A stretch of DNA of 12,444 nucleotides from an uncultured Prevotellaceae bacterium. GTDB taxonomy: Bacteria > Bacteroidota > Bacteroidia > Bacteroidales > Bacteroidaceae. Under the pieces are notes generated by a model. The model was not told the origin of the DNA. It saw only the letters and a list, made by a program, of their open reading frames with translations, and did not search any database. Position numbers and translations under genes: made by a program. Positions 1 to 5,890 of the stretch are shown here, piece by piece. Where the stretch lies: contig CAMJRQ010000009.1 of NCBI GenBank assembly GCA_946408305.1, forward strand, positions 1-12,444. Direction: 5' to 3'. How positions within the stretch are numbered: position 1 is the stretch's first letter; each line of letters starts with the position of its first letter.

Positions 1-1770
1 AAGTGCCTGAACTTCATGAGCCTGCGGAATGCCGAGGCCTGGAAGAACGTCGTCAGTATGCTGGGCGACGACGGCGACGAGAACGAACACATGCGCTATG
101 CCGACGACGTGGCCCAGCGCATCGCCAAGGACAATCCCGAGATGGAGGTACGAAAGGTCATGTGGGACGCCTACAAGCGCATCAGCTCCATCCGCAACAA
201 CGGTTATCCCGAGATAACTTCGCTGCTCTACAAGCAGGAGTCCGAGGGCGTGCTCGTGATGAACTACACCGGTCACGGCAGCGCCATGGGCATGAGCCAC
301 GAATACGTGCTGACGATTGACGACTTCCGCCAGTTCACTGGCTCCAACCTGCCGCTGTGGGTGACGGCCGCCTGCGACATCATGCCCTTCGACGGCGCGG
401 CCGAGAACGTCGGCGAGCTGGCCGTGCTGAGCCCCATCGGCGGAGCGCTGGCCTTCTATGGCACCACGCGCACTGTCTATGCCGGACAGAACCTCCAGAT
501 GAACCGCTACTTCATGAACTACCTCTTCGGTCGCGACTCGCAGGGCCGGCGCTACCGCGTGGGCGACGCCGTGTGCCTCTCGAAGAATGCCATCATCAAG
601 GGCGGGCTCGAGGGCGGAAACGAGGAGAACAAGCTCCACTACGCCCTGCTGGGCGACCCGGCCCTGACCTTCGGCGCACCGTGCGAACGGGTGGTGCTCG
701 ACAGCATCAACGGCGCCCTGCTGGGCGAGCAGACCGTTGCCCTGCATGCCGGGCAGAAGGTGAGGCTGAGCGGACACATCGACGGCGCCGACGGTGAGAT
801 GCTCGCCGACTTCCAGGGCACGCTCACCACGCGCCTCTTCGACAGCGAGCGCACCATCACCTGCCTGAACAATGCCGGAGCCACCAGCGCTTTCCAATAC
901 GTCGATCGCGGCAACGCCCTCTACACTGCTCGCGACAGCGTGCGCGACGGCCGCTTCAGCCTCGACTTCGTCATTCCTGTCGACATCAATTACAGCGACC
1001 AGACGGGCCGCCTCGTCTTCTATGCCGTGAGCACCGAGAGCCTCACCGAGGCCAACGGCTATTGCGAGCAGTTCACGCTGGGCGATGCCGAAGGACCCGC
1101 CGACGACCAGGAGGGCCCTGCCATCTATGCCTGGCTCAACGACGAGGACTTCCAGAACGGCGACGCCGTGAACAGCGAGCCCTTCTTCGTGGCGATGCTC
1201 GAGGACGAGAACGGAGTGAGCGCCAGCGGCAACGGCGTGGGGCACGACCTGCAGCTCACCATCGACGGGCGGGCCGACCTCACCTATAACCTGAACGAGT
1301 ATTATCAGGCCGACTTCGGCGATTTCACCCGCGGCGCGCTCTCCTTCAGCATCCCCTCGCTCGAGGCCGGCCCGCACCAGCTCACGTTCCGCGCCTGGGA
1401 CGTGCTGAACAACACCTCGTCCACGACGCTCGACTTCGTGGTGAACCCCTCGCTCAAGCCCCAGATGCTGCAATTCGTGGCTTCGCCCAATCCCGCCGTC
1501 ACGAGCACCACCTTCCTCGTCACCCACGACCGTCCCGGAGCCACCTGCACCTTCACCATCGACGTCTTCGACTTTGCCGGACGTCGCCTCTGGAGCCACA
1601 CCGAGCGCGGCAGCAGCGCCGGCAGCACGTATCGCATACCCTGGAACCTGACGGCTCAGGCCGGCGGACGACTGGGCTCCGGCATCTATCTGTGCCGCTG
1701 CCAGATGCAGTGCGACGGCAGCAAGCGCGTCTCGAAGACGCAAAAAATCGTTGTCCTAAACAATAAATAA
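1..1770 (+). CDS. porU: Type IX secretion system sortase PorU (C-terminal part, 5' end outside window)
   Basis: This reading frame is open from base 1, so the gene starts upstream; the ATG at 16 is internal and residue numbers here count from it. PorU is the C25 (gingipain-like) cysteine peptidase that removes the C-terminal signal of type IX cargo at the cell surface and helps attach the cargo to surface lipid or lipopolysaccharide. Visible C25 signatures are MNYTGHG (catalytic His at residue 87, bases 274-276), WVTAACD (catalytic Cys at residue 120, bases 373-375) and the closing LLGDPALTFG motif near 215. A beta-rich region follows, then from about residue 483 a CTD-like domain beginning FVASPNP and containing the DFAGR and SGIYLCR motifs typical of type IX sorting domains; PorU is known to retain its own CTD. 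porV follows after 26 bp, the usual porU-porV order. Family assignment is secure; the missing N-terminus prevents a length check. Confidence 0.92.
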   Translation, partial: KCLNFMSLRNAEAWKNVVSMLGDDGDENEHMRYADDVAQRIAKDNPEMEVRKVMWDAYKRISSIRNNGYPEITSLLYKQESEGVLVMNYTGHGSAMGMSHEYVLTIDDFRQFTGSNLPLWVTAACDIMPFDGAAENVGELAVLSPIGGALAFYGTTRTVYAGQNLQMNRYFMNYLFGRDSQGRRYRVGDAVCLSKNAIIKGGLEGGNEENKLHYALLGDPALTFGAPCERVVLDSINGALLGEQTVALHAGQKVRLSGHIDGADGEMLADFQGTLTTRLFDSERTITCLNNAGATSAFQYVDRGNALYTARDSVRDGRFSLDFVIPVDINYSDQTGRLVFYAVSTESLTEANGYCEQFTLGDAEGPADDQEGPAIYAWLNDEDFQNGDAVNSEPFFVAMLEDENGVSASGNGVGHDLQLTIDGRADLTYNLNEYYQADFGDFTRGALSFSIPSLEAGPHQLTFRAWDVLNNTSSTTLDFVVNPSLKPQMLQFVASPNPAVTSTTFLVTHDRPGATCTFTIDVFDFAGRRLWSHTERGSSAGSTYRIPWNLTAQAGGRLGSGIYLCRCQMQCDGSKRVSKTQKIVVLNNK

Positions 1771-1796
1771 GCGCCTCTGTCAGTTATTTATACGTT

Positions 1797-2969
1797 ATGA
1801 GAACGCAACTACAGAAAGCCATTCTGCTGCTGGTGGGCCTGATGGCCACGGTGGCAGTCAGCGCACAGGACAAGAAGAATATGTTCAATCCTGTGAACAC
1901 CAGCGTCACCTCGCTCTCCATTGCCCCCGACGCCCGCGCCGGCTCGATGGGCGACGTGGGTGCCGCCACCGAGGCCGACGTCAATTCCCAGTACTGGAAC
2001 CCTGCCAAGTATCCGTTCAACATAGCCCGCGCCGGAGCCTCCATCAGCTATACGCCCTGGCTGCGCAAGCTGGTCAACGACATCAACCTGGCCAATCTGG
2101 TGGGCTTCTACCGCATCGGCGACTATTCGGCCGTCCACGGCTCGCTGCGCTTCTTCTCGCTCGGCGAGGTCTACCTGAGCGAAATGGACGACATGACCAT
2201 CAACCCCTACGAGTTCGCTGTCGACGCCGGCTACAGCCGCATGCTCTCCGAGCGATTCTCCATGGCCGTGAACATGCGCTTCATCTATAGCGACATCAAG
2301 AGCGACTACACCGCCGAGAGCAGCGCCGGAAAAGCCTTCGCAGCCGACATCGCGCTCTATCGCCTGGGCTACTTCATGATGGGCAGCCGCGAGTGCAGCT
2401 TCGGATGGGGACTGAACATCAACAACATCGGAAGCAAAATCTCCTACGGAGGCGACGACAACTCGGAGTTCATCCCCACGAATCTCCGTCTGGGAATGAA
2501 CCTGACCATCCCCTTCAACGAGTATAACAAGTTCAGCGTGGCCACGGATATCAACAAGCTCCTCGTGCCCACCTATCCCAAGCAGAAGGACGGCGAGTCG
2601 GACACCGACTACACCGACCGCGTGCAGAAGGAATACTACGACACGTCGCCCATCTCGGGCATCTTCAAGAGCTTCCACGACGCCCCCAACGGCTTCAAGG
2701 AGGAGATGGAGGAGATACAGTGGAGCATGGGTTGCGAGTACACCTACAACGACCGCTTCATGCTGCGCGGCGGCTACCACCACGAGGCTGCCAACAAGGG
2801 TAACCGCAAATACTTCACCGTGGGTGCCGGCTTCCACATGAGCGTCTTCACCGTCGATGCCGCCTACGTCTTCAGCACCAGCCAGACCAACCCGCTCGAC
2901 CAGACGATGCGCTTCTCGCTGGGCTTCGACCTCGACGGCATCCGCGACCTCTTCGGCCGCCGCCGATAA
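1797..2969 (+). CDS. porV: Type IX secretion system outer membrane protein PorV (LptO)
   Basis: The 390-residue product begins with a signal peptide (hydrophobic ILLLVGLMATVAVSA, cleavage near SAQ at about residue 24). The mature start carries the PorV signature: FNPVNTSVTSLSIAPDARAG, then MGDVGAATEADVNSQYWNPAKY. PorV is a FadL-like beta-barrel that takes folded cargo from the SprA translocon by its CTD and carries it to the PorU-containing attachment complex. The rest is alternating amphipathic strands, with a charged acidic insert around residues 262-305, probably a loop, and a barrel-closing FSLGFDLDGIRDLF before a basic RRR tail. The ATG is chosen because it immediately precedes the signal peptide and lies 26 bp after the porU stop. 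The two genes probably form one transcript, ending at the hairpin just downstream. Confidence 0.95.
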   Translation: MRTQLQKAILLLVGLMATVAVSAQDKKNMFNPVNTSVTSLSIAPDARAGSMGDVGAATEADVNSQYWNPAKYPFNIARAGASISYTPWLRKLVNDINLANLVGFYRIGDYSAVHGSLRFFSLGEVYLSEMDDMTINPYEFAVDAGYSRMLSERFSMAVNMRFIYSDIKSDYTAESSAGKAFAADIALYRLGYFMMGSRECSFGWGLNINNIGSKISYGGDDNSEFIPTNLRLGMNLTIPFNEYNKFSVATDINKLLVPTYPKQKDGESDTDYTDRVQKEYYDTSPISGIFKSFHDAPNGFKEEMEEIQWSMGCEYTYNDRFMLRGGYHHEAANKGNRKYFTVGAGFHMSVFTVDAAYVFSTSQTNPLDQTMRFSLGFDLDGIRDLFGRRR

Positions 2970-2976
2970 GACAGAA

Positions 2977-3026
2977 AGAAGCTACGAATTTCGCGCGCTC
3001 GAGCGCAAAATTCGTAGCTTCTCTTT
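2977..3026. terminator. Bidirectional hairpin terminator between convergent operons
   Basis: The arm GAAGCTACGAATTT (2978-2991) pairs perfectly with AAATTCGTAGCTTC (3008-3021). The interior can add a GCGC/GCGC stem after one C-A mismatch. The stem starts 8 bp after the porV stop. A pyrimidine- and T-rich tail follows on the plus strand (TCTCTTTATT), and the minus strand reads TTTCTGTCTT after the same stem, so it can serve either direction. The core GCGCTCGAGCGC (2995-3006) is itself a perfect palindrome. Confidence 0.85.
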
Positions 3027-3073
3027 ATTCCAAAACGATTCGGCCTGTTGCTATAGATTCATGCATATTTAAC

Positions 3074-3098
3074 CCAATGACCGATTCGGGCTCATTGG
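3074..3098. repeat. Small inverted repeat overlapping the left end of the hairpin element
   Basis: CCAATGA (3074-3080) is the reverse complement of TCATTGG (3092-3098). Between them CCG and CGG can pair around an ATT loop. The right arm runs into the left terminal inverted repeat that starts near 3094. It may be a remnant of the insertion site or a third copy of the element's outermost bases. No T-tract follows it on the plus strand, so it is not a convincing terminator. Confidence 0.5.
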
Positions 3099-3117
3099 TG
3101 TCCGGGGAAAATTTATC
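3094..3117 (+). repeat. Left terminal inverted repeat of the hairpin element
   Basis: From 3099 it reads TGTCCGGGGAAAATTTATC. The reverse complement of 3479-3495 reads TGTCCGGGGAAATTATC, identical except for two extra A/T bases. The match extends outward over ATTGG here against ATTGC at the other end. Confidence 0.7.
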
Positions 3118-3141
3118 GATGGCTGTTAGTGTCCTTTTCAG

Positions 3142-3466
3142 AAGCCCCAAGTGGGAAATCCAACAGCAAAGGGGCTTATCTGCGAAAGACCGCTAAAGGC
3201 GGTCTCACTCTCGATAGCCGTGGGTACTCGCTTGCGAGCACCCACGGAGAACAAGATCCCCCAAATGGAATGCGACTCTGAAGGAGTCGACCAGCACATA
3301 GCCAGGTCTGATGCTGGTCGACCCCTCCAGGGTCGCGCCGTCTTGGGCATATTACTAAAGCCGAGGGTGCGTGCTCGCGCACGTACCCTCGGTTCTTCAA
3401 CGCTCGCAAGCGAGCAGAAGCGTCCCTGCGGGCCGAGCGACTGAAAGTTGGACGCCTTTAGCGTCC
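3142..3466. repeat. Array of nine short hairpins inside the element
   Basis: All stems are read directly. A: AAGCCCC 3142-3148 with GGGGCTT 3171-3177. B: AGACCGC-TAAAG-GCGGTCT, 3187-3205. C: CCGTGGGT 3218-3225 with ACCCACGG 3240-3247, enclosing CTCGC-TT-GCGAG. D: CGACTC-TGAAG-GAGTCG, 3273-3289. E: GTCGACCAGCA 3286-3296 with TGCTGGTCGAC 3312-3322. F: CGACCC-CTCCA-GGGTCG, 3319-3335. G: CCGAGGGT 3361-3368 with ACCCTCGG 3385-3392, enclosing a further six pairs (one a G-T wobble) around a TCGC loop. H: GCTCGC-AA-GCGAGC, 3402-3415. J: GGACGC-CTTTA-GCGTCC, 3450-3466. They are far denser than elsewhere in the window. Whether they act as DNA (cruciforms, protein sites) or as RNA is not shown. Confidence 0.8.
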
Positions 3467-3478
3467 CGTTATGTGAAT

Positions 3479-3500
3479 GATAATTTCCCCGGACAGCAAT
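3479..3500 (-). repeat. Right terminal inverted repeat of the hairpin element
   Basis: The plus strand reads GATAATTTCCCCGGACA (3479-3495) followed by GCAAT. Read on the minus strand it matches the left end with one outer mismatch and a two-base gap. Confidence 0.7.
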
Positions 3501-3537
3501 AGTTCAGAATGACAAAGGCGGACAAGGGGGCTCGTGC

Positions 3538-3588
3538 GTGCCCCACCCCTGCCCCTCCCCAGGCGTGGGGAGGGGAGTACGTGGGCAC
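3538..3588. repeat. Very GC-rich REP-like hairpin, possible terminator for the minus-strand operon
   Basis: CCCCTCCCCA (3552-3561) pairs perfectly with TGGGGAGGGG (3566-3575) around GGCG. An outer stem pairs GTGCCCCAC (3538-3546) with GTGGGCAC (3581-3588), with one bulged base. It lies 58 bp beyond the meaB stop, so it could end or stabilise the minus-strand transcript. A T-tract is lacking on that strand, so a REP-type dispersed palindrome is as likely as an intrinsic terminator. The rest of 3501-3645 shows no gene or clear signal. Confidence 0.6.
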
Positions 3589-3645
3589 AATTCAATACAT
3601 AGTGAAGGCCTTAACCCTTTTCTCCGTCTATCCCTGGCGTGGTGT

Positions 3646-4743
3646 TTATTGCAGGAGGGCGAAGTAGGCGTCGAGGAGCTGTTTGGCGGCCACGAAGGAG
3701 GTCTTCTGGCCGGCCAGGACGGCGCGCTCCTGGGCCTGGAGCATGTCGGCGATGGTGGGGTTCTGGAAGAAGCTGTTGTGGAGCTGCTCGCGGATGCTCT
3801 CGTACATCCAATACTTGGCCTGCTCGTTGCGGCGGTGCTCGAAGTAGCCGTTCTGGCGGACGAAGTCGATGTACTCGTAGACCATGTCCCAGACCTCTTT
3901 GATGCCGTAGCCGTAGAAGCCGCTGTAGGTGAGCACGCGCGGCTGCCACCCACTCTCGGGCATGGGGAAGAGCTGGAGGGCGTTGCGGAACTGTGTGGCG
4001 GCCAGGTGACACTTGTCGACGTTGTTGCCGTCGCACTTGTTGATGACGATGCCGTCGGCCATCTCCATGATGCCGCGCTTGATGCCCTGCAGCTCGTCGC
4101 CGGTGCCGGCCAGCTGGATGAGCAGGAAGAAGTCGACCATGGAGTGGCAGGCCGTCTCGCTCTGCCCCACTCCGACGGTCTCGACGAGAATCTTGTCGAA
4201 GCCGGCGGCCTCGCAGAGGATGATGGTCTCGCGCGTCTTGCGGGCCACGCCGCCCAGGCTGCCGGCCGAGGGGCTGGGGCGGATGAAGGAGGAGGGGTGT
4301 ACGGCGAGTTTCTCCATGCGTGTCTTGTCGCCCAGGATGCTGCCCTTGGTGCGCTCGCTGCTGGGGTCGATGGCCAGGACGGCTATCTTGCCGCCGTGCT
4401 CCTTGAGCAGATGGATGCCGAACTCGTCGATGCTGGTGCTCTTTCCGGCGCCGGGCACGCCGCTGATGCCGATGCGAATGCTGCGGCCCGAGTGGGGCAG
4501 GCACTTCTCGATGACCTCCTGGGCCATCTGCTGATGGGCGGGCACGGTGCTCTCCACGAGAGTGACGGCCTGGCCCAGGATGGTGACGTTGCCGGCGAGG
4601 ATGCCCTCGACGTAGTCATCGACCGTGAGACGGTGGCGGGCGAAGCGGTTGCGCTGCAGATAGGGGTTGATGATGCCGGGCGACTCGACGCCGCTGTTCA
4701 CCGTCAGGCCGGCATATTCGGGATTGTTTTCGGGATGATCCAT
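3646..4743 (-). CDS. meaB: Methylmalonyl-CoA mutase-associated GTPase MeaB (ArgK family)
   Basis: The 365-residue G3E-family GTPase protects the adenosylcobalamin enzyme methylmalonyl-CoA mutase from inactivation and gates cofactor loading; in Bacteroidales this serves the succinate-propionate pathway. The Walker A/P-loop is GVPGAGKST at residues 95-103, followed by AIDPSSERTKGSILGDKTRM (124-143), the switch motif ETVGVGQSE (188-196) and the base-specificity motif NKCD (235-238; most GTPases have NKxD, so this fits). The length is normal for the family. The C-terminal helical extension from about 290 is the dimerisation region. The ATG at 4743 is used; no purine-rich ribosome site precedes it, which is normal in Bacteroidota. 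It lies 70 bp after the DUF1573 gene. No mutase subunit gene is in the window, so its partner must be encoded elsewhere. Confidence 0.96.
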   Translation of the reverse strand: MDHPENNPEYAGLTVNSGVESPGIINPYLQRNRFARHRLTVDDYVEGILAGNVTILGQAVTLVESTVPAHQQMAQEVIEKCLPHSGRSIRIGISGVPGAGKSTSIDEFGIHLLKEHGGKIAVLAIDPSSERTKGSILGDKTRMEKLAVHPSSFIRPSPSAGSLGGVARKTRETIILCEAAGFDKILVETVGVGQSETACHSMVDFFLLIQLAGTGDELQGIKRGIMEMADGIVINKCDGNNVDKCHLAATQFRNALQLFPMPESGWQPRVLTYSGFYGYGIKEVWDMVYEYIDFVRQNGYFEHRRNEQAKYWMYESIREQLHNSFFQNPTIADMLQAQERAVLAGQKTSFVAAKQLLDAYFALLQ

Positions 4744-4763
4744 GAGGAGGGAGGGGACTAACC

Positions 4764-4827
4764 GATTAAAGGGTTAAAAGGTTAAAAAGTTAAAATATTG
4801 AAATGTTGAAGGGTTAGGGGGTTGAGG
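4764..4827. repeat. Eight-unit degenerate 8-bp tandem repeat
   Basis: On the plus strand the units are GATTAAAG, GGTTAAAA, GGTTAAAA, AGTTAAAA, TATTGAAA, TGTTGAAG, GGTTAGGG and GGTTGAGG. The TT in positions 3-4 is invariant in all eight. The array covers the DUF1573 stop codon (4814-4816) and its last four codons, and fills most of the gap before meaB. Confidence 0.8.
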
Positions 4828-5890
4828 GGGCCACCTCTATTTCAACTACCTGCTTGGGCATGAGGGGGTCGTTCGTGATGAGCAGGACGGTGAGGGGGTC
4901 GGCGCTGCGGCTGAGCTTGCGCTCGGAGACGGTAATCTTGAGTTTCGTGCTCTTGCCGGGGGCCACGTTGCGATTGCCCAGCGAGACGGAGAGGGCCTCG
5001 TGGGTGGGCTGCAGCTGATGGATGTGGAGGGGGCGCTTCCCCTGGTTGCTGACGAGGACGGTCAGGGTGAGGCGGTCTTTCTTCTCGAAGGGGCCCACGC
5101 GCAGCTGGGTCTCGGAGAGCTCGATGCGAGGGGCATTGGCGAGCTGCTCGGGTGTGAGGTCGGCCGCCGGGGGGAGCAGTGTGGCCGAGAGCTGAATCTC
5201 GTTCTGGTCGCTCACCTTGTCGCCCAGATAGCGTGCCAGATAGACGCTGGAGTGGTGGAGGCCCATGTGTGACATGCGCTTCGTGTCGAGTTCGAGCAGG
5301 AGGGTTCCCTCTTGCCCGGCGGGGATGGACGAGGGCTCGCAGCGGAAGGTGATGTAGGGCGGGAGGTGCATCAGCTCGGCGCGGAAGGGGGTCTTCTCGC
5401 CGTTCACGAGGCTGAGCTGACGGGTGGGGCGCTCGCCCTGGCGCACGTCGCCAAAGTCGAGCCGGTTGGCCGAGAGGCGCACGTTGCCCAGGTCAATGGG
5501 ATACTCGCTGCCGTAGTCGCGCAGTTGGGTGACCACGCAGCCCTGCATGGCCAGATAGAGGGGCTCGGGCGAGGCGTTGGTGCGGAGCTCGATGTCGCGA
5601 TAGAAGGAGCCCAGCAGGCGGGCGTCGTAGGTGGCACGAATGGTGTCGCTCGCCCCGGGAGCAATGGGCTGTCCGGGATAGCGCACAGCCACGCAGCCGC
5701 AGGAGGGGTGCACGTCGGTGATGAGGAGCGGCTCGTCGCCGCGGTTGGTGAAGGGGAAGACCACCTCGCGGGGGTGCTGGAAGAGCACGTCGCCCAGCTT
5801 GACGAGCTCAGAGTCGGCCACGAAGCGGGGCTGCGCGGCCAGGGCGAGCGGGCCGAGGGTGGAGAGGATGAGTATGGCGGAACGTTTCAT
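4814..5890 (-). CDS. DUF1573 domain exported protein
   Basis: The 358-residue product has an N-terminal signal peptide (MKRSAILILSTLGPLALAAQ, cleavage near residue 20). The first Ig-like DUF1573 domain spans about 25-115, with the hallmark FPFTNRGDEPLLITDVHPSC followed by GC (cysteines at about 64 and 66). A middle segment around 140-215 repeats the LDFGDVRQGE pattern. A third Ig-like segment spans about 250-355 (LRVGPFEKKDRLTLTVLVSN, ending LLITNDPLMPKQVVEIEV). DUF1573 proteins resemble ASH/MSP-type Ig folds, are abundant in Bacteroidota, and have no agreed function. The start overlaps the preceding DUF4837 stop in an ATGA tetranucleotide (5887-5890), so the two are translationally coupled. 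The last residues PSTP are encoded by the 8-bp repeat. Periplasmic or outer-membrane location is inferred from the signal peptide. Confidence 0.88.
   Translation of the reverse strand: MKRSAILILSTLGPLALAAQPRFVADSELVKLGDVLFQHPREVVFPFTNRGDEPLLITDVHPSCGCVAVRYPGQPIAPGASDTIRATYDARLLGSFYRDIELRTNASPEPLYLAMQGCVVTQLRDYGSEYPIDLGNVRLSANRLDFGDVRQGERPTRQLSLVNGEKTPFRAELMHLPPYITFRCEPSSIPAGQEGTLLLELDTKRMSHMGLHHSSVYLARYLGDKVSDQNEIQLSATLLPPAADLTPEQLANAPRIELSETQLRVGPFEKKDRLTLTVLVSNQGKRPLHIHQLQPTHEALSVSLGNRNVAPGKSTKLKITVSERKLSRSADPLTVLLITNDPLMPKQVVEIEVAPSTP

Larger units (their letters stand above)
3094..3500. mobile_element. Non-coding element with terminal inverted repeats, full of hairpins (MITE-like candidate)
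   Basis: The roughly 407-bp stretch is bounded by imperfect inverted repeats (3094-3117 and 3479-3500) sharing the core TGTCCGGGGAAA. It carries no credible gene; the open frames crossing it are short, arginine-rich and resemble no family. Its interior holds at least nine stem-loops. Matching ends, absence of coding sequence and dense secondary structure are what a non-autonomous transposable element or mobile structured-RNA island would show. No target-site duplication is visible outside the ends, and no transposase lies in the window, so mobility is inferred only. It lies in the convergent gap, where an insertion would harm neither operon. Confidence 0.5.

Noticed and set aside
3138..3444. 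Small open frames (70-97 codons) in the hairpin element, both strands
   Set aside because: They simply read through inverted repeats, have no signal, domain or plausible initiation context, and overlap each other on both strands.
3142..3466. CRISPR array
   Set aside because: The stems differ in sequence and spacing; there are no identical direct repeats with regular spacers and no cas gene.
3538..4761. 407-codon open frame on the plus strand opposite meaB
   Set aside because: Same codon-aligned antisense artefact; it begins inside the GC-rich hairpin and has no recognisable domain.
4744..4813. A Bacteroidota-type promoter (TTTG ... TAnnTTTG) before meaB
   Set aside because: The spacer is A/T-rich, with TAAC-TTTT-like words produced by the octamer repeat, but no correctly spaced pair of elements could be found.
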